Notes under the pieces: model-generated | The model's database searches: none | The model's input: only the letters and a program-made list of their open reading frames with translations | Told to the model about the DNA's origin: nothing | Shown: positions 49,349 through 58,360 of the stretch, one piece after another | Layout of the letters: every line of letters begins with the position of its first letter | How positions within the stretch are numbered: the first letter of the stretch is position 1 | NCBI RefSeq assembly: GCF_003367505.1 | Contig: NZ_PXXX01000015.1 | Coordinates: forward strand, 229,173 to 293,172 | Source: Lysinibacillus capsici | GTDB lineage: Bacteria > Bacillota > Bacilli > Bacillales_A > Planococcaceae | Direction: 5' to 3' | Length of the DNA stretch: 64,000 bases | Program-made: the position numbers and the translations under genes

Positions 49349-49445
49349 GTTTGATAAGGTAAGCTTATGTATTTTTATAATAATTATAGATTTTTCTTAT
49401 GGGTGATCTACTAGTACACTAAAATAAAAGGGGAGGGTGAAGAGA

Positions 49446-50225
49446 ATGGGGATTGATTTTCATAGTCAGCAACAACGTACGTCTTATACAACTAGACAGG
49501 CAGATAGCTCATGGAAGGCAGCGTTAGCGAAACATATTCCTTTTCATAGTATGGGAAAGGCAGTAGATATCGGCTGTGGCGGAGGGATTTATGCCAAGGC
49601 ACTTGTCGATATGGGGGTGGCATCTGTAACAGGTGTAGACTTTTCACTAGCCATGCTAGACGGAGCGAAAGAAAATTGTCGAGCATATCCGCAAATCACA
49701 TTTGTGCAAGGAAATGCTTTCAATACAGGGCTTGCAGGGGATACTTTTGATATCGTGCTTGAACGAGCCTTAATTCATCATATACAAGATGTCAAAGCAT
49801 GCTTTCAAGAGGCATTTCGGCTTTTACAGCAAGGTGGTTATTTTATCGTACAGGATCGCACCCCAGAGGATTGCTTACTTCCAGGGGATGCTCATCATAT
49901 AAGGGGCTATTTCTTTGAAAGTTATCCTTCGCTTATTCAAAAGGAAGTAGAGCGCAGACACACTAGTCAGTTGGTGACAGAAAGCTTACAAGAAGTAGGC
50001 TTTCAAGAAATTAGTGAACTCAAACTATGGGAGACGAGACAGGTCTATGCCAATAAGGAGCAATTATTGGCTGATTTACAAGGTAGAGTGGGGCGTAGTC
50101 TATTGCATGAATTGAATGACAACCAATTATCGACTCTTCTTGAACATATAAGGAATGCAATTACCACTGAAGGTTCCATCATTGAAAAGGATCGATGGAC
50201 GATTTGGATCGCCAAGAAAAAATAA
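49446..50225 (+). CDS. Class I SAM-dependent methyltransferase
   Basis: The 259-residue protein has motif I KAVDIGCGGGIYAKALVDMG, the motif I-adjacent acidic residue (VTGVDFSLAML), motif IV FDIVLERALIHHIQD and LQQGGYFIVQDRTPED. This is the UbiE/Methyltransf_11 type, and the last 90 residues form an extra helical part. The methyl acceptor is unknown. GGGAGGG lies about 8 nt before the ATG at 49446 (GTG 49437 overlaps the site). A repeat array follows. Confidence 0.87.
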   Translation: MGIDFHSQQQRTSYTTRQADSSWKAALAKHIPFHSMGKAVDIGCGGGIYAKALVDMGVASVTGVDFSLAMLDGAKENCRAYPQITFVQGNAFNTGLAGDTFDIVLERALIHHIQDVKACFQEAFRLLQQGGYFIVQDRTPEDCLLPGDAHHIRGYFFESYPSLIQKEVERRHTSQLVTESLQEVGFQEISELKLWETRQVYANKEQLLADLQGRVGRSLLHELNDNQLSTLLEHIRNAITTEGSIIEKDRWTIWIAKKK

Positions 50226-50288
50226 TAACCACCTTCTGGAGAGGATCAACCCTCTCCATTTTTATTCGATTGCAGCATCAAAATCTTA

Positions 50289-50410
50289 CTCCGCTTTCTC
50301 AGAGCTATCCGTCAATTTACAGGATCTATCCGCCACTTTTAACTTTCTATCCGTCACTTTAGAGTTGCTATCCACTACTTTGCACATTTTATCCGCTTTC
50401 CCAGAGAAAA
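50289..50410 (+). repeat. 21-bp tandem degenerate repeats (array A)
   Basis: TATCC begins at 50306, 50327, 50348, 50369 and 50390, exactly 21 bp apart, with preceding and following partial units (CTCCGCTTTC). The unit reads TATCCG(T/C)CACTTTnnnnn. The reverse complement is AAAGTGACGGATA-like, identical in type to the array at 62651. The period is seven codons, so some frames show heptads, but there is no good start. Confidence 0.75.
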
Positions 50411-50434
50411 CCCTCATAGCATCACTATAAGGGA

Positions 50435-50830
50435 TTATTTAGCAAGTGCTAGCAAAAATTCATCGCGGTCTGCTTCTTCCTGCATTTTACTATCGACAAG
50501 CATTGCACCTGATTGAACACTTGTGATGTCGTTGTCTACCAGAAACTGTACATTGACCTTGGCTACTTCATTGTTCACCGTGCAATCACCCTCAAACTCT
50601 ACAACATCCTGTCCCTTTTGTGTTTCAAAATAGACCCAATATGGATTTTCACAGGCAGAGGCAAAGGCACTCTCCAAAGTTTTTGCGCTATTTTCATAGG
50701 AATAGTTTTTTACGTATGTAATATATTCATTGTCTGTAATATCCTTTTGTGGACCATAGAAGTACCAAAATACCGCTAAGATACCGATTGGCACAATCCA
50801 CAGTATATTTCTTTTACTTAATTTCCCCAT
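50435..50830 (-). CDS. Hypothetical membrane-anchored protein
   Basis: The 131-residue protein has a short basic start, one membrane helix (ILWIVPIGILAVFWYFYG, residues about 9-26) and an extracytoplasmic domain with two Cys (ACENPYWVYF and EGDCTVNNE), possibly a disulfide. The domain mixes strands and helices and has the general look of DUF-type cell-surface proteins. GGGGG precedes the ATG by 8 nt. The 3' end borders array A. Confidence 0.68.
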   Translation of the reverse strand: MGKLSKRNILWIVPIGILAVFWYFYGPQKDITDNEYITYVKNYSYENSAKTLESAFASACENPYWVYFETQKGQDVVEFEGDCTVNNEVAKVNVQFLVDNDITSVQSGAMLVDSKMQEEADRDEFLLALAK

Positions 50831-51022
50831 GTGTTATATCCCCCTTTATGTGAATATTTTAACATCTTCTTTTGCATTTTTGCTAGCTTACGATAATATT
50901 TTCTATTGAAGGCTGCGATTCTGTTCACAGCGTGAGCTTTGAATTCAGGTGGCAGTTATGATAACGTTAGTTGATAGATTTGTTTCGATGTCGCCAAATG
51001 GCTTGGTGAAGGAGGTTTTTAC

Positions 51023-52711
51023 ATGCATAAAAGAAGACGTGGTGTGCTGCTAGTTCTTGTGCTGATGTTAATGGGTCTAGCCTTTTTTATCGGCATGAAA
51101 GTGAGGCCAGTCACACTACCGACTAGAAATCCTGAGACAACGCCCGTTCAAGAGGATGCGTCTGAACAGGAAGGTGGTTCAGACAATATAGAGGTCCTCA
51201 TTCAGGATATTGCTCAATTAGCACGAGAAGGAAAAGTACCTGATGTGCCATTTGCAGCAGGAGATACAGAACAACAAGCGGTTCGTGAGCAATGGGGAGA
51301 ACCACAGCAGGTCACGGAATCCGCCAATGGACAATATGAAGATTACGAGGATGTGACGATTGGTTATCGAGGTTCACAGGCCTTCGATATCCGTTCATCG
51401 AAAGAGAATATCAAAAGCATTCGTTTAGCAGATATTAAAAATAAGTTGGGCGAACCTGATGAAGTTCGTTACTATCAGGATCCTTCAACCGATCAAATTA
51501 TTCTTGTCTACCAAGTAAATGCCAGCTATCAATTAAAGTGGATTTTACCGAAACCGATTGACAGTGATGCCAATCCTACTGTTCATCATATTTCGGTCTA
51601 TACGGAACTGAAGCCACAAGCGCCAGATACGGTGGAACAAATGACATTGGACGAGAAAATCGGTCAAATGATGTTTGCAGGTGTTTCAGGTACGACGCTT
51701 CAGCAGGAGACAATAAGCCTTATTCAAAAGGCTAAAGTAGGTGGTTTAATTCTTTATGGCAATAATCTTGAAACACCCCAGCAAACGGTCACATTGATGA
51801 ATGACTTAATGGCTGCCAATTCGAATAATCAGCTACCACTTTTCCTTGGCACCGACCAAGAGGGTGGAAAAGTAGTCAGATTACCAGGCGCTTTAAAAAA
51901 TTTCCCAACGAACCAAAAAATTGGGGACATTAACCAATCCAAGTTTTCATTTGAAGTAGGCCAATTATTAGGGGAGCAATTAAAGGTATTTGGCTTCAAT
52001 CTGAACTTTGCGCCTGTATTAGATGTCAATAGCAATCCGAATAATCCAATTATCGGGGATCGTTCGTTTTCCAATGATCCAGCTATCGTCAGCAAATTGG
52101 GCATTCAAACAATGAAGGGTCTGGAGTCGGAGCAGGTTATTCCTGTCGTGAAGCATTTCCCTGGGCATGGTGACACATCTGTGGATTCCCACTTAGAATT
52201 GCCAAAGGTGACAAAAAGCTTGAACGATTTGAATCAGCTAGAGCTTGTCCCATTTAAAGAGGCCATTAACAATGGTGCAGATGTCGTCATGGTCGCACAT
52301 ATTTTATTGCCAAAAATTGATCCACAGTATCCTTCCTCCATGTCGAAGGAAATTATCACGGGTATGCTAAGAAAGCAGCTGGGCTTTGACGGTGTTGTGA
52401 TGACTGATGATATGACGATGAAGGCCATCACGAATCATTATGCGATCGGGCAAGCAGCTGTCGATTCAATCAAGGCTGGTAGTGATATTATTTTAATCGC
52501 TCATGAATATGCCAATATTACAGCAGCGATAGAAGCGGTGAAGGTAGCCGTCAGCAATGGGGAAATAACAGAGGAAAGCATCAATGAAAGTGTCCAAAGA
52601 ATCCTAAAACTAAAAGAAAAATATCAGCTTGTCAATCAGCCCGTGCCAGCAGTTGATATCAACAAGCTTAATACGGACATCGAAAAAGTTTTGAATACGT
52701 ATATGAAATAA
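51023..52711 (+). CDS. nagZ: NagZ-like GH3 beta-N-acetylhexosaminidase with N-terminal DUF4309-like domain
   Basis: The 562-residue protein has a membrane signal (residues about 6-28), then a small domain at about 70-190 with two repeats of the kind seen in YjgB/DUF4309 (VREQWGEPQQV; IKNKLGEPDEVRYYQDPSTDQIILVYQV), then a GH3 catalytic domain. The NagZ hallmark is present: KHFPGHGDTSVDSHLELP, with the His/Asp pair of the acid/base loop, and a nucleophile region MTDDMTMKAI. It should remove beta-1,4-GlcNAc from muropeptides at the cell surface. AAGGAGG precedes the ATG, and it ends at a terminator. Confidence 0.87.
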   Translation: MHKRRRGVLLVLVLMLMGLAFFIGMKVRPVTLPTRNPETTPVQEDASEQEGGSDNIEVLIQDIAQLAREGKVPDVPFAAGDTEQQAVREQWGEPQQVTESANGQYEDYEDVTIGYRGSQAFDIRSSKENIKSIRLADIKNKLGEPDEVRYYQDPSTDQIILVYQVNASYQLKWILPKPIDSDANPTVHHISVYTELKPQAPDTVEQMTLDEKIGQMMFAGVSGTTLQQETISLIQKAKVGGLILYGNNLETPQQTVTLMNDLMAANSNNQLPLFLGTDQEGGKVVRLPGALKNFPTNQKIGDINQSKFSFEVGQLLGEQLKVFGFNLNFAPVLDVNSNPNNPIIGDRSFSNDPAIVSKLGIQTMKGLESEQVIPVVKHFPGHGDTSVDSHLELPKVTKSLNDLNQLELVPFKEAINNGADVVMVAHILLPKIDPQYPSSMSKEIITGMLRKQLGFDGVVMTDDMTMKAITNHYAIGQAAVDSIKAGSDIILIAHEYANITAAIEAVKVAVSNGEITEESINESVQRILKLKEKYQLVNQPVPAVDINKLNTDIEKVLNTYMK

Positions 52712-52712
52712 A

Positions 52713-52755
52713 CGCAAAAAGGGACATACAGCTACCAGTGTATGTTCCTTTTTGT
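52713..52755 (+). terminator. Rho-independent terminator
   Basis: CGCAAAAAGGgACATACA and TGTATGTtCCTTTTTGtG form a long stem just after the nagZ stop. Confidence 0.85.
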
Positions 52756-52777
52756 GAATGATGGATAGGGTGAGAAC

Positions 52778-54214
52778 GTGGATAAGGAATTCAAATTAGC
52801 TAGTCAGTTATTACTGTTACTAGATTCTGAACAAAGATGGTTTACTTTAGGGGAGGTTGAAAAAAGCTTACATATTTCAGATAAGACCATACGGAAGCTC
52901 GTAGAAGAGATCAATCGGCAATTACCAGCAACAATGACGATTGACGTATCTAGAGGAAAGGGAATTTTTCTACAACGAGATGGGCGAAGTACAACCGTTA
53001 GTGAAGTGCTTTCGAGCATGTTCAGGCAAACCATCTTCTATCGCTTCATGCACTTATTGTTTATCAATGGGCAACCTTATTCGATGGAGGAGCTAGCAGA
53101 GGCGATGTTTATGAGCACTTCCTCGTTGAAGAAGCTGATTACGCAACTAAATAATCATGATTTGAAGCCGTATAAGCTACGCATTACATACTCGACGCCC
53201 GCCGTAAAGGGAAATGAATTGAATATCCGCTATTTTTATTGGAAATTATATGGTGATGCCTATGAGTATACAGGATGGCCATTTACCAATAGTGACTTTG
53301 ATTTTATCAATCAATGCATCACGCAAATAGAGCATGAGCAAAACATTGTTTATTTTATTAACTCCAAAAGGAAATTATCCTTTTTAGTGGCGATTGTCTT
53401 GGAAAGAGTACGAAAGGGGAACTATGTCAAAATTACGGAGGATGATTACGCTTGGGAAAGAGGAATGTTCTATTTGCCAGTAAAAGACTTTGCACAGGCA
53501 CTGGAAGAAAAATTTTCGATTGAATTACCAAAGCGTGAATTGTTTTTTATGCAATCTCTATTTAGTCTAAGCCAATATCATTATTATGAAGGATCAGACA
53601 TGACGCCAATGAAGGAAATCGAATTATATAAAAATAAAGAAATTGATCAAATGGCGCAGCAGTTATTCACCTTATTGGCAAAGGCTTACCCTCATCTACA
53701 TATGAATGAGCGGTTTAGCTTGGAGGTATATGAGTTTTTAGACAAGCTTTTAATCGATAATGCCATCCCTGAATGGCTGATGATTTCAAAAAGTAATTTA
53801 ACAAACTATGTTCAAATTGAATGTCAGCAAATTTACCAAGATATGCAGATCTGTATGCAAACATGGAAAAAAGCGTACCCTTCTATCCTGTATAATGACT
53901 TTCATTTAACCAAGCTTACCTTGCTTGTTCGTTCAGGGCTACGTTATAAAAGTAAACGAGCCTTCTTGGTTATTGGAGAGGAATTTTCAATCCGCCATTA
54001 TATCGCCAATTTAATCAAGAATGAAATTGGAGACCAGCTGATTATTAATACCTCTATTATGAAGGGATTAACGGATGAGATGGTACAGCAGCATCACATT
54101 GATTTTGTCATAAGTAATTTTCCCGTTGCCTTGACGACAGTGCCGGTTGTTATTATATCTACGATTCCTACCAAAAGGGACTTAGATAATATTCGTCAAG
54201 AATTACTTCGGTAA
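52778..54214 (+). CDS. Mga/AtxA-like helix-turn-helix regulator
   Basis: The 478-residue regulator has two N-terminal HTH segments (about 8-60, SLHISDKTIRKLVEEINR; about 85-130, AEAMFMSTSSLKKLITQLN), a helical PRD-like centre (about 165-370) and a C-terminal EIIB-like alpha/beta domain (about 385-478; AFLVIGEEFSIRHYIANLI). This is the Mga/AtxA architecture. It has a GTG start after TAGGGTGAG. The downstream deoD-nupC pair, with direct repeats in front, is the probable target. A phosphoryl signal from the PTS is possible but not shown. Confidence 0.83.
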   Translation: MDKEFKLASQLLLLLDSEQRWFTLGEVEKSLHISDKTIRKLVEEINRQLPATMTIDVSRGKGIFLQRDGRSTTVSEVLSSMFRQTIFYRFMHLLFINGQPYSMEELAEAMFMSTSSLKKLITQLNNHDLKPYKLRITYSTPAVKGNELNIRYFYWKLYGDAYEYTGWPFTNSDFDFINQCITQIEHEQNIVYFINSKRKLSFLVAIVLERVRKGNYVKITEDDYAWERGMFYLPVKDFAQALEEKFSIELPKRELFFMQSLFSLSQYHYYEGSDMTPMKEIELYKNKEIDQMAQQLFTLLAKAYPHLHMNERFSLEVYEFLDKLLIDNAIPEWLMISKSNLTNYVQIECQQIYQDMQICMQTWKKAYPSILYNDFHLTKLTLLVRSGLRYKSKRAFLVIGEEFSIRHYIANLIKNEIGDQLIINTSIMKGLTDEMVQQHHIDFVISNFPVALTTVPVVIISTIPTKRDLDNIRQELLR

Positions 54215-54265
54215 TTTGGTCAATTATTTCCCGTACACAACGTAACAATCTGGTCTAGTTTGTCA

Positions 54266-54374
54266 GGTTTATTAAACCTTATACTCATAGTAGTTTCTGA
54301 ACAGATTTCTTGTAAAAGAAGTAGTTTCGGAAATGGCTGTGGGTATTTTTTATTGGTAAATGAAAACGGTTACC
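54266..54374 (+). promoter_or_regulatory. deoD-nupC regulatory region: palindrome, 31-bp direct repeats, cre-like site
   Basis: Three elements stand in order. GGTTTATTAAACC (54266-54278) is a short palindrome. AGTAGTTTC(T/G)GAA repeats at 54289 and 54320, exactly 31 bp apart, so about three helical turns. TGAAAACGGTTACC (54361-54374) matches the CcpA cre consensus at 13 of 14 positions. The region implies control by the Mga-like protein and by carbon catabolite repression. Confidence 0.6.
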
Positions 54375-54417
54375 TAATTGGATTGGAGATAAATGACAAG
54401 TTTTTGGAGGAATGAAA

Positions 54418-55125
54418 ATGAGTAGACATTTAGGAGCAAAAAAGGGAGAAATAGCTGAGCGTGTCTTGCTGCCTGGAGACCCTTTACGTGCAAGATTTGT
54501 AGCAGAGCATTTTTTAGAGAATGTCTATTGCTATAACGAAGTAAGAGGAATGTATGGGTATACAGGAACGTTCAAAGGTGTACCGATTTCCGTGCAGGGG
54601 ACGGGCATGGGGAATCCATCGATGAGTATTTACGGTACTGAATTGGTCAACGATTATGGCGTGAAAAAATTGATTCGTATTGGCACATGTGGCGCGATGC
54701 AAAAGGACATTCAAATCCGCGATATCATTCTAGCCCAAGCAGTGTCTTCAGACAGCAATTTGACGGAGAAAATTTTCTACGGCAATAATTACGCACCAAT
54801 TGCGGATTTTTCCTTATTAATGAAAGCGTTTCAACTAGCGCAAGGGAAAAAAGGCAATGTGTTTGTTGGCAATATTTATAATTCAGATGAATTTTATCGT
54901 GAAACATTAGACAGGCTTCATAAGTTTATGGAATTCGGTGTTTTAGGGGTAGAAATGGAAAGCACCGCCCTCTATACGTTAGCCGCAAAATATGGGGTAA
55001 TGGCATTGTCTATTTTGACGGTAGGTAGTCAACTATTAACAAATGAAAGCTTAACGCACGAGGAAAGTGAAAAATCCTTTTTTGATATGGTGGACATTGC
55101 TCTTCATACAATCATCGATGCGTAA
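54418..55125 (+). CDS. deoD: DeoD-type purine nucleoside phosphorylase with altered active site
   Basis: The 235-residue protein is of the hexameric PNP family: LLPGDPLRARFVAEHFL, GTGMGNPSMSIYGTELV, the phosphate-site segment RIGTCGAMQ, and the GVEMES substrate motif. In E. coli and B. subtilis DeoD, the strand TVSDHI/TVSDHL carries the catalytic Asp204 that protonates the purine N7. Here the same place reads TVGSQLLTN, with Ser at 204 and Gln next, so the acid is missing. The enzyme may have weaker activity or a changed substrate. GGAGG is 8 nt before the ATG. It is followed by nupC. Confidence 0.85.
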   Translation: MSRHLGAKKGEIAERVLLPGDPLRARFVAEHFLENVYCYNEVRGMYGYTGTFKGVPISVQGTGMGNPSMSIYGTELVNDYGVKKLIRIGTCGAMQKDIQIRDIILAQAVSSDSNLTEKIFYGNNYAPIADFSLLMKAFQLAQGKKGNVFVGNIYNSDEFYRETLDRLHKFMEFGVLGVEMESTALYTLAAKYGVMALSILTVGSQLLTNESLTHEESEKSFFDMVDIALHTIIDA

Positions 55126-55188
55126 GGGATTGCATGGGATGGGAAGAAAAAGCATTTGAAAACATTGTTTTGTTACGGAGGGGACAAC

Positions 55189-56370
55189 ATGCATTATATT
55201 ATTTCGATAGTAGGTTTACTACTCGTGCTATTTTTAGCATGGCTTGCAAGTAATAATAAGAAAAATATTAAATATCGCCCAATCATTGTGATGATTGTTA
55301 TCCAGCTTGTTTTAGGGTTTCTATTACTGAAGACAGGTATTGGGGAATTTTTAATTAAAGGATTTGCTGATAGCTTTGCAAAACTACTTGAATATGCCAA
55401 TGAGGGCACAAATTTTGTATTTGGTGGGATGGCGAATGAGGGTGCACATACATTTTTCCTCTATGTTTTAATGCCAATCGTATTTATGTCAGCCATCATC
55501 GGCATATTGCAACATTATAAAATTCTACCGTTTATGATTAAATATATAGGTTTCGTATTAAGTAAAATCAATGGCATGGGAAAACTAGAATCCTATAATG
55601 CGGTTGCAGCGGCAATCGTAGGGCAAAATGAAGTATTCATTTCAGTGAAAAATCAAATGGGCTTTTTACCAAAGCATCGGCTTTATACCTTATGTGCTTC
55701 TGCGATGTCAACGGTATCGATGTCCATTGTGGGCTCCTATATGACGATGCTAGAGCCAAAGTATGTAGTGGCAGCTCTCATATTAAACTTGTTTGGTGGT
55801 TTTATCGTGGCCTCAATCATTAACCCGTATGAAGTACAAGCGGAGGAAGATATAATCGAAGTGCAAGAAGGTGAAAAGCAAACGTTTTTTGAAATGCTAG
55901 GCGAATACATTATGGACGGTTTTAAGGTAGCCATCATCGTAGGGGTTATGTTAGTAGGCTTTGTTGGGTTAATTGCCCTCATTAATGGTGTGTTTAATGG
56001 CATTTTCGGTATCACATTCCAAGGTTTCCTAGGCTATGTCTTTGCCCCAATTGCGTTTGTCATGGGTGTACCTTGGTATGAAGCTGTGAATGCAGGGAGT
56101 ATCATGGCGACAAAGCTTGTGGCAAATGAATTCGTTGCCATGCTGGACTTCGTTAAAATCCAAGATAGCTTCAGTGAGCGTACAGCAGCGATTGTCTCTG
56201 TATTCCTCATATCCTTTGCTAACTTTGGCTCAATTGGTACCATTGTAGGTGCCGTAAAAGGGTTAAATGAAAAGCAAGGCAATGTAGTGGCACGCTTTGG
56301 ATTAAAATTGCTATACGGTGCCTCACTTGTAAGTGTTCTATCAGCCATCATTATTGGGATTGTGTTTTAA
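55189..56370 (+). CDS. nupC: Concentrative nucleoside transporter (NupC/CNT family)
   Basis: The 393-residue CNT transporter has about ten helices. The family core is visible: [32 protein letters not shown], then [26 protein letters not shown] (hairpin 1, Asn/Glu substrate contacts), then [19 protein letters not shown] (hairpin 2). It imports nucleosides with H+ or Na+. The ATG is 6 nt after GGAGGGG. It lies 60 nt after deoD, so import and phosphorolysis are co-regulated. A terminator follows. Confidence 0.92.
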   Translation: MHYIISIVGLLLVLFLAWLASNNKKNIKYRPIIVMIVIQLVLGFLLLKTGIGEFLIKGFADSFAKLLEYANEGTNFVFGGMANEGAHTFFLYVLMPIVFMSAIIGILQHYKILPFMIKYIGFVLSKINGMGKLESYNAVAAAIVGQNEVFISVKNQMGFLPKHRLYTLCASAMSTVSMSIVGSYMTMLEPKYVVAALILNLFGGFIVASIINPYEVQAEEDIIEVQEGEKQTFFEMLGEYIMDGFKVAIIVGVMLVGFVGLIALINGVFNGIFGITFQGFLGYVFAPIAFVMGVPWYEAVNAGSIMATKLVANEFVAMLDFVKIQDSFSERTAAIVSVFLISFANFGSIGTIVGAVKGLNEKQGNVVARFGLKLLYGASLVSVLSAIIIGIVF

Positions 56371-56388
56371 AGAGAAGAAATGAGAGGT

Positions 56389-56430
56389 GCATATTTTAGG
56401 CGTATCAATCCCTAAAATATGCTTTTTTTT
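56389..56430 (+). terminator. Rho-independent terminator
   Basis: GCATATTTTAGG / CCTAAAATATGC perfect stem with eight T, ending the deoD-nupC operon. Confidence 0.92.
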
Positions 56431-56539
56431 GATCTTTTGTCAGATGAGAAACATTGTAACTTTCTTCCATGATTTTCGTTGGATCTATTAAGAGGTTGAA
56501 TTGTACCAATAGTAAAAATTTATAAGGGGAAGGATAAGA

Positions 56540-56969
56540 ATGAAAACTTTCTATCATTGTTTAATCATGTGGATACCTTTTATAGTGCTATTTGCCTTAG
56601 CTGGATTTGGCTTAGAAGTTTTAGAAGGAAGAAAAATCAGGACATCAGAATATATGACGGGATTTCGTGATTTAGGCGTTGGTTATATGTTCTTAATGGG
56701 CTCTTTTTGCTTTTATTCTCTATCCGATTTCGTTTTTACCGTTAACATTTATTTTGAGTCGTTTTATGAAAAATTGGCTGTTCAAAGTGGTTACCTTCAC
56801 TTTATTTGGTGGGGCAATAGGGGCTTTTTCTTTCGTAATCATTTATGATTCGCGATTTATAGAAGAATATAATTTAAGTACTATCAATTCGATGCTTATT
56901 TTTGGTATTGCGAGTTTACTCTATGCTTTAGTAGAAAATGCGGTGAAGAAAAATATAAAATTTGTTTAA
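56540..56969 (+). pseudogene. Multi-helix membrane protein with a frameshift
   Basis: ATG 56540 (after AAGGGGAAGG) opens a frame encoding helices WIPFIVLFALAGFGLEVL and LGVGYMFLMG. Around 56697-56725 the membrane character ends; one base is extra, and the other frame gives ALFAFILYPISFLPLTFIL and continues to a helical end at 56969 (FTLFGGAIGAFSFVIIYD, SLLYALVENAVKK). Joining them makes one four-helix protein of about 143 residues, size typical of UPF0715-like proteins. Inactive gene or sequence error. Confidence 0.72.
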
Positions 56970-57133
56970 CGAATGAATGTGTCTTTTTTATCTAGCGGCA
57001 TATGGAAAATTATTTCTACTCATTTCAGTCTAATTACCGATAGCATATTAACGGATTATCCTTTATGGTTAATAGGTCGTAAAAGACACTATCAGGAATA
57101 TCCTGCAAATATTGAAATGATAGGTGGAAAACA

Positions 57134-58072
57134 ATGAATTATCGAGTTCTATTATATTACCATTACACGAAGATTGAAGACCCAGAGACGTTTTCAGCAA
57201 CGCACTTAGAAATGTGTAAAGAAATCGGTTTAAAAGGTCGTATTTTAGTAGCCAATGAGGGCATCAACGGGACTGTTTCGGGGACGATTGAGCAAACAGA
57301 GCAATATATGGCTAACATGCAAGCAGACCCATTATTCGAAGGCATTGTCTTTAAAATTGATGCGGCAGAAGGACATGCATTCAAAAAAATGCACGTTCGC
57401 CCACGTCCTGAGTTAGTCAACTTAGGCCTAGAAGAAGACGTCAACCCACATGAATTAACAGGTCGCTACCTGTCACCAGAACAATTCCTTGCTGAAATGC
57501 AAGATGAAAATACAGTAGTATTAGATGTGCGTAACACGTATGAATACGATGTCGGCCATTTTCGTGGCGCGATTCGACCAGAGGTGAAAAATTTCCGTGA
57601 TACACCAGAATGGGTCCGTGCAAACCGTGAGCTCTTCGAAGGGAAAAATGTTTTAACATATTGCACGGGTGGTATTCGTTGTGAGAAGTTTTCGGGTTGG
57701 ATGAAACGTGAAGGCTTTGGCGATGTCGGTCAATTACATGGTGGTGTAGCAACATATGGAAAAGATCCTGTGGCGAAAGGTCAATTATGGGATGGGCAAA
57801 TGTACGTTTTCGATGAGCGTTTAACGGTGCCAATCAATCAAGTAGAGCATGTGATTGTCGGTCGTGATCACTATGACGGTGAACCTTGTGAACGCTACAT
57901 TAACTGTGCAAATCCTGAATGTAACAAGCAAATCATCGCATCTGAAGAAAATGAAGCAAAGCATTTAGGTGGCTGTACAATCGAATGTACAAAGCATGCG
58001 CGCAATCGCTACATCGTGCGTCACAATTTAACAGAAGAGCAAGTAGCTCAAGCAATTGAGGCGTTAATTTAA
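57134..58072 (+). CDS. trhO: tRNA uridine-34 hydroxylase TrhO (rhodanese-like)
   Basis: This 312-residue protein of the YbfQ/YceA family has an N-terminal domain ([33 protein letters not shown]), a rhodanese domain (about 120-220) with the active-site cysteine in [17 protein letters not shown], and a C-terminal Cys-rich segment ([26 protein letters not shown]) that may bind zinc. TrhO makes 5-hydroxyuridine at position 34 of tRNAs in an O2-dependent way. AGGTGG precedes the ATG. It is monocistronic. Confidence 0.95.
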   Translation: MNYRVLLYYHYTKIEDPETFSATHLEMCKEIGLKGRILVANEGINGTVSGTIEQTEQYMANMQADPLFEGIVFKIDAAEGHAFKKMHVRPRPELVNLGLEEDVNPHELTGRYLSPEQFLAEMQDENTVVLDVRNTYEYDVGHFRGAIRPEVKNFRDTPEWVRANRELFEGKNVLTYCTGGIRCEKFSGWMKREGFGDVGQLHGGVATYGKDPVAKGQLWDGQMYVFDERLTVPINQVEHVIVGRDHYDGEPCERYINCANPECNKQIIASEENEAKHLGGCTIECTKHARNRYIVRHNLTEEQVAQAIEALI

Positions 58073-58263
58073 ACAAACAAAGCGTTATTAAATATCTTTC
58101 ATAACCTACTTTATAGAGGTTCTTAAAACACTCAATGTAAGTGTTCAAACTATCCATTTCAAAATTGGACTAGTCTGCTCGCTTATATAGGGTGTTTTTT
58201 CTTTTGTAAGGAAAATGTAAATGACTCCATCATTGGTAGGAAGGGCGGAAGAAATCTGATGCT

Positions 58264-58289
58264 GTTTAAAGTAAATGTTCAGAGGGTAT
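58264..58289 (+). promoter_or_regulatory. Sigma-B-type general stress promoter
   Basis: GTTTAA (58264-58269), 14 bp and GGGTAT (58284-58289) match the sigma-B consensus (GTTTAA-N12-14-GGGWAW) exactly. It lies 71 bp before the SDR gene. The rest of the 288-bp gap contains no other feature that I can name. Confidence 0.72.
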
Positions 58290-58360
58290 TCAACAAAATG
58301 TAACAGTGTAAGCACACAAAGTGTTTGTCACTAATTAATCAAAATAGGAGATGATAGCTG

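Noticed and set aside
50289..50410. CRISPR-like spacing of short repeats
   Set aside because: Units are tandem and degenerate at a 21-bp step with no unique spacers, and no cas genes are present apart from a lone Cas4-like nuclease far away.
56973..57137. A 54-codon frame overlapping the trhO start codon
   Set aside because: No ribosome site and no recognisable protein features; overlap with trhO is by chance of the frame.
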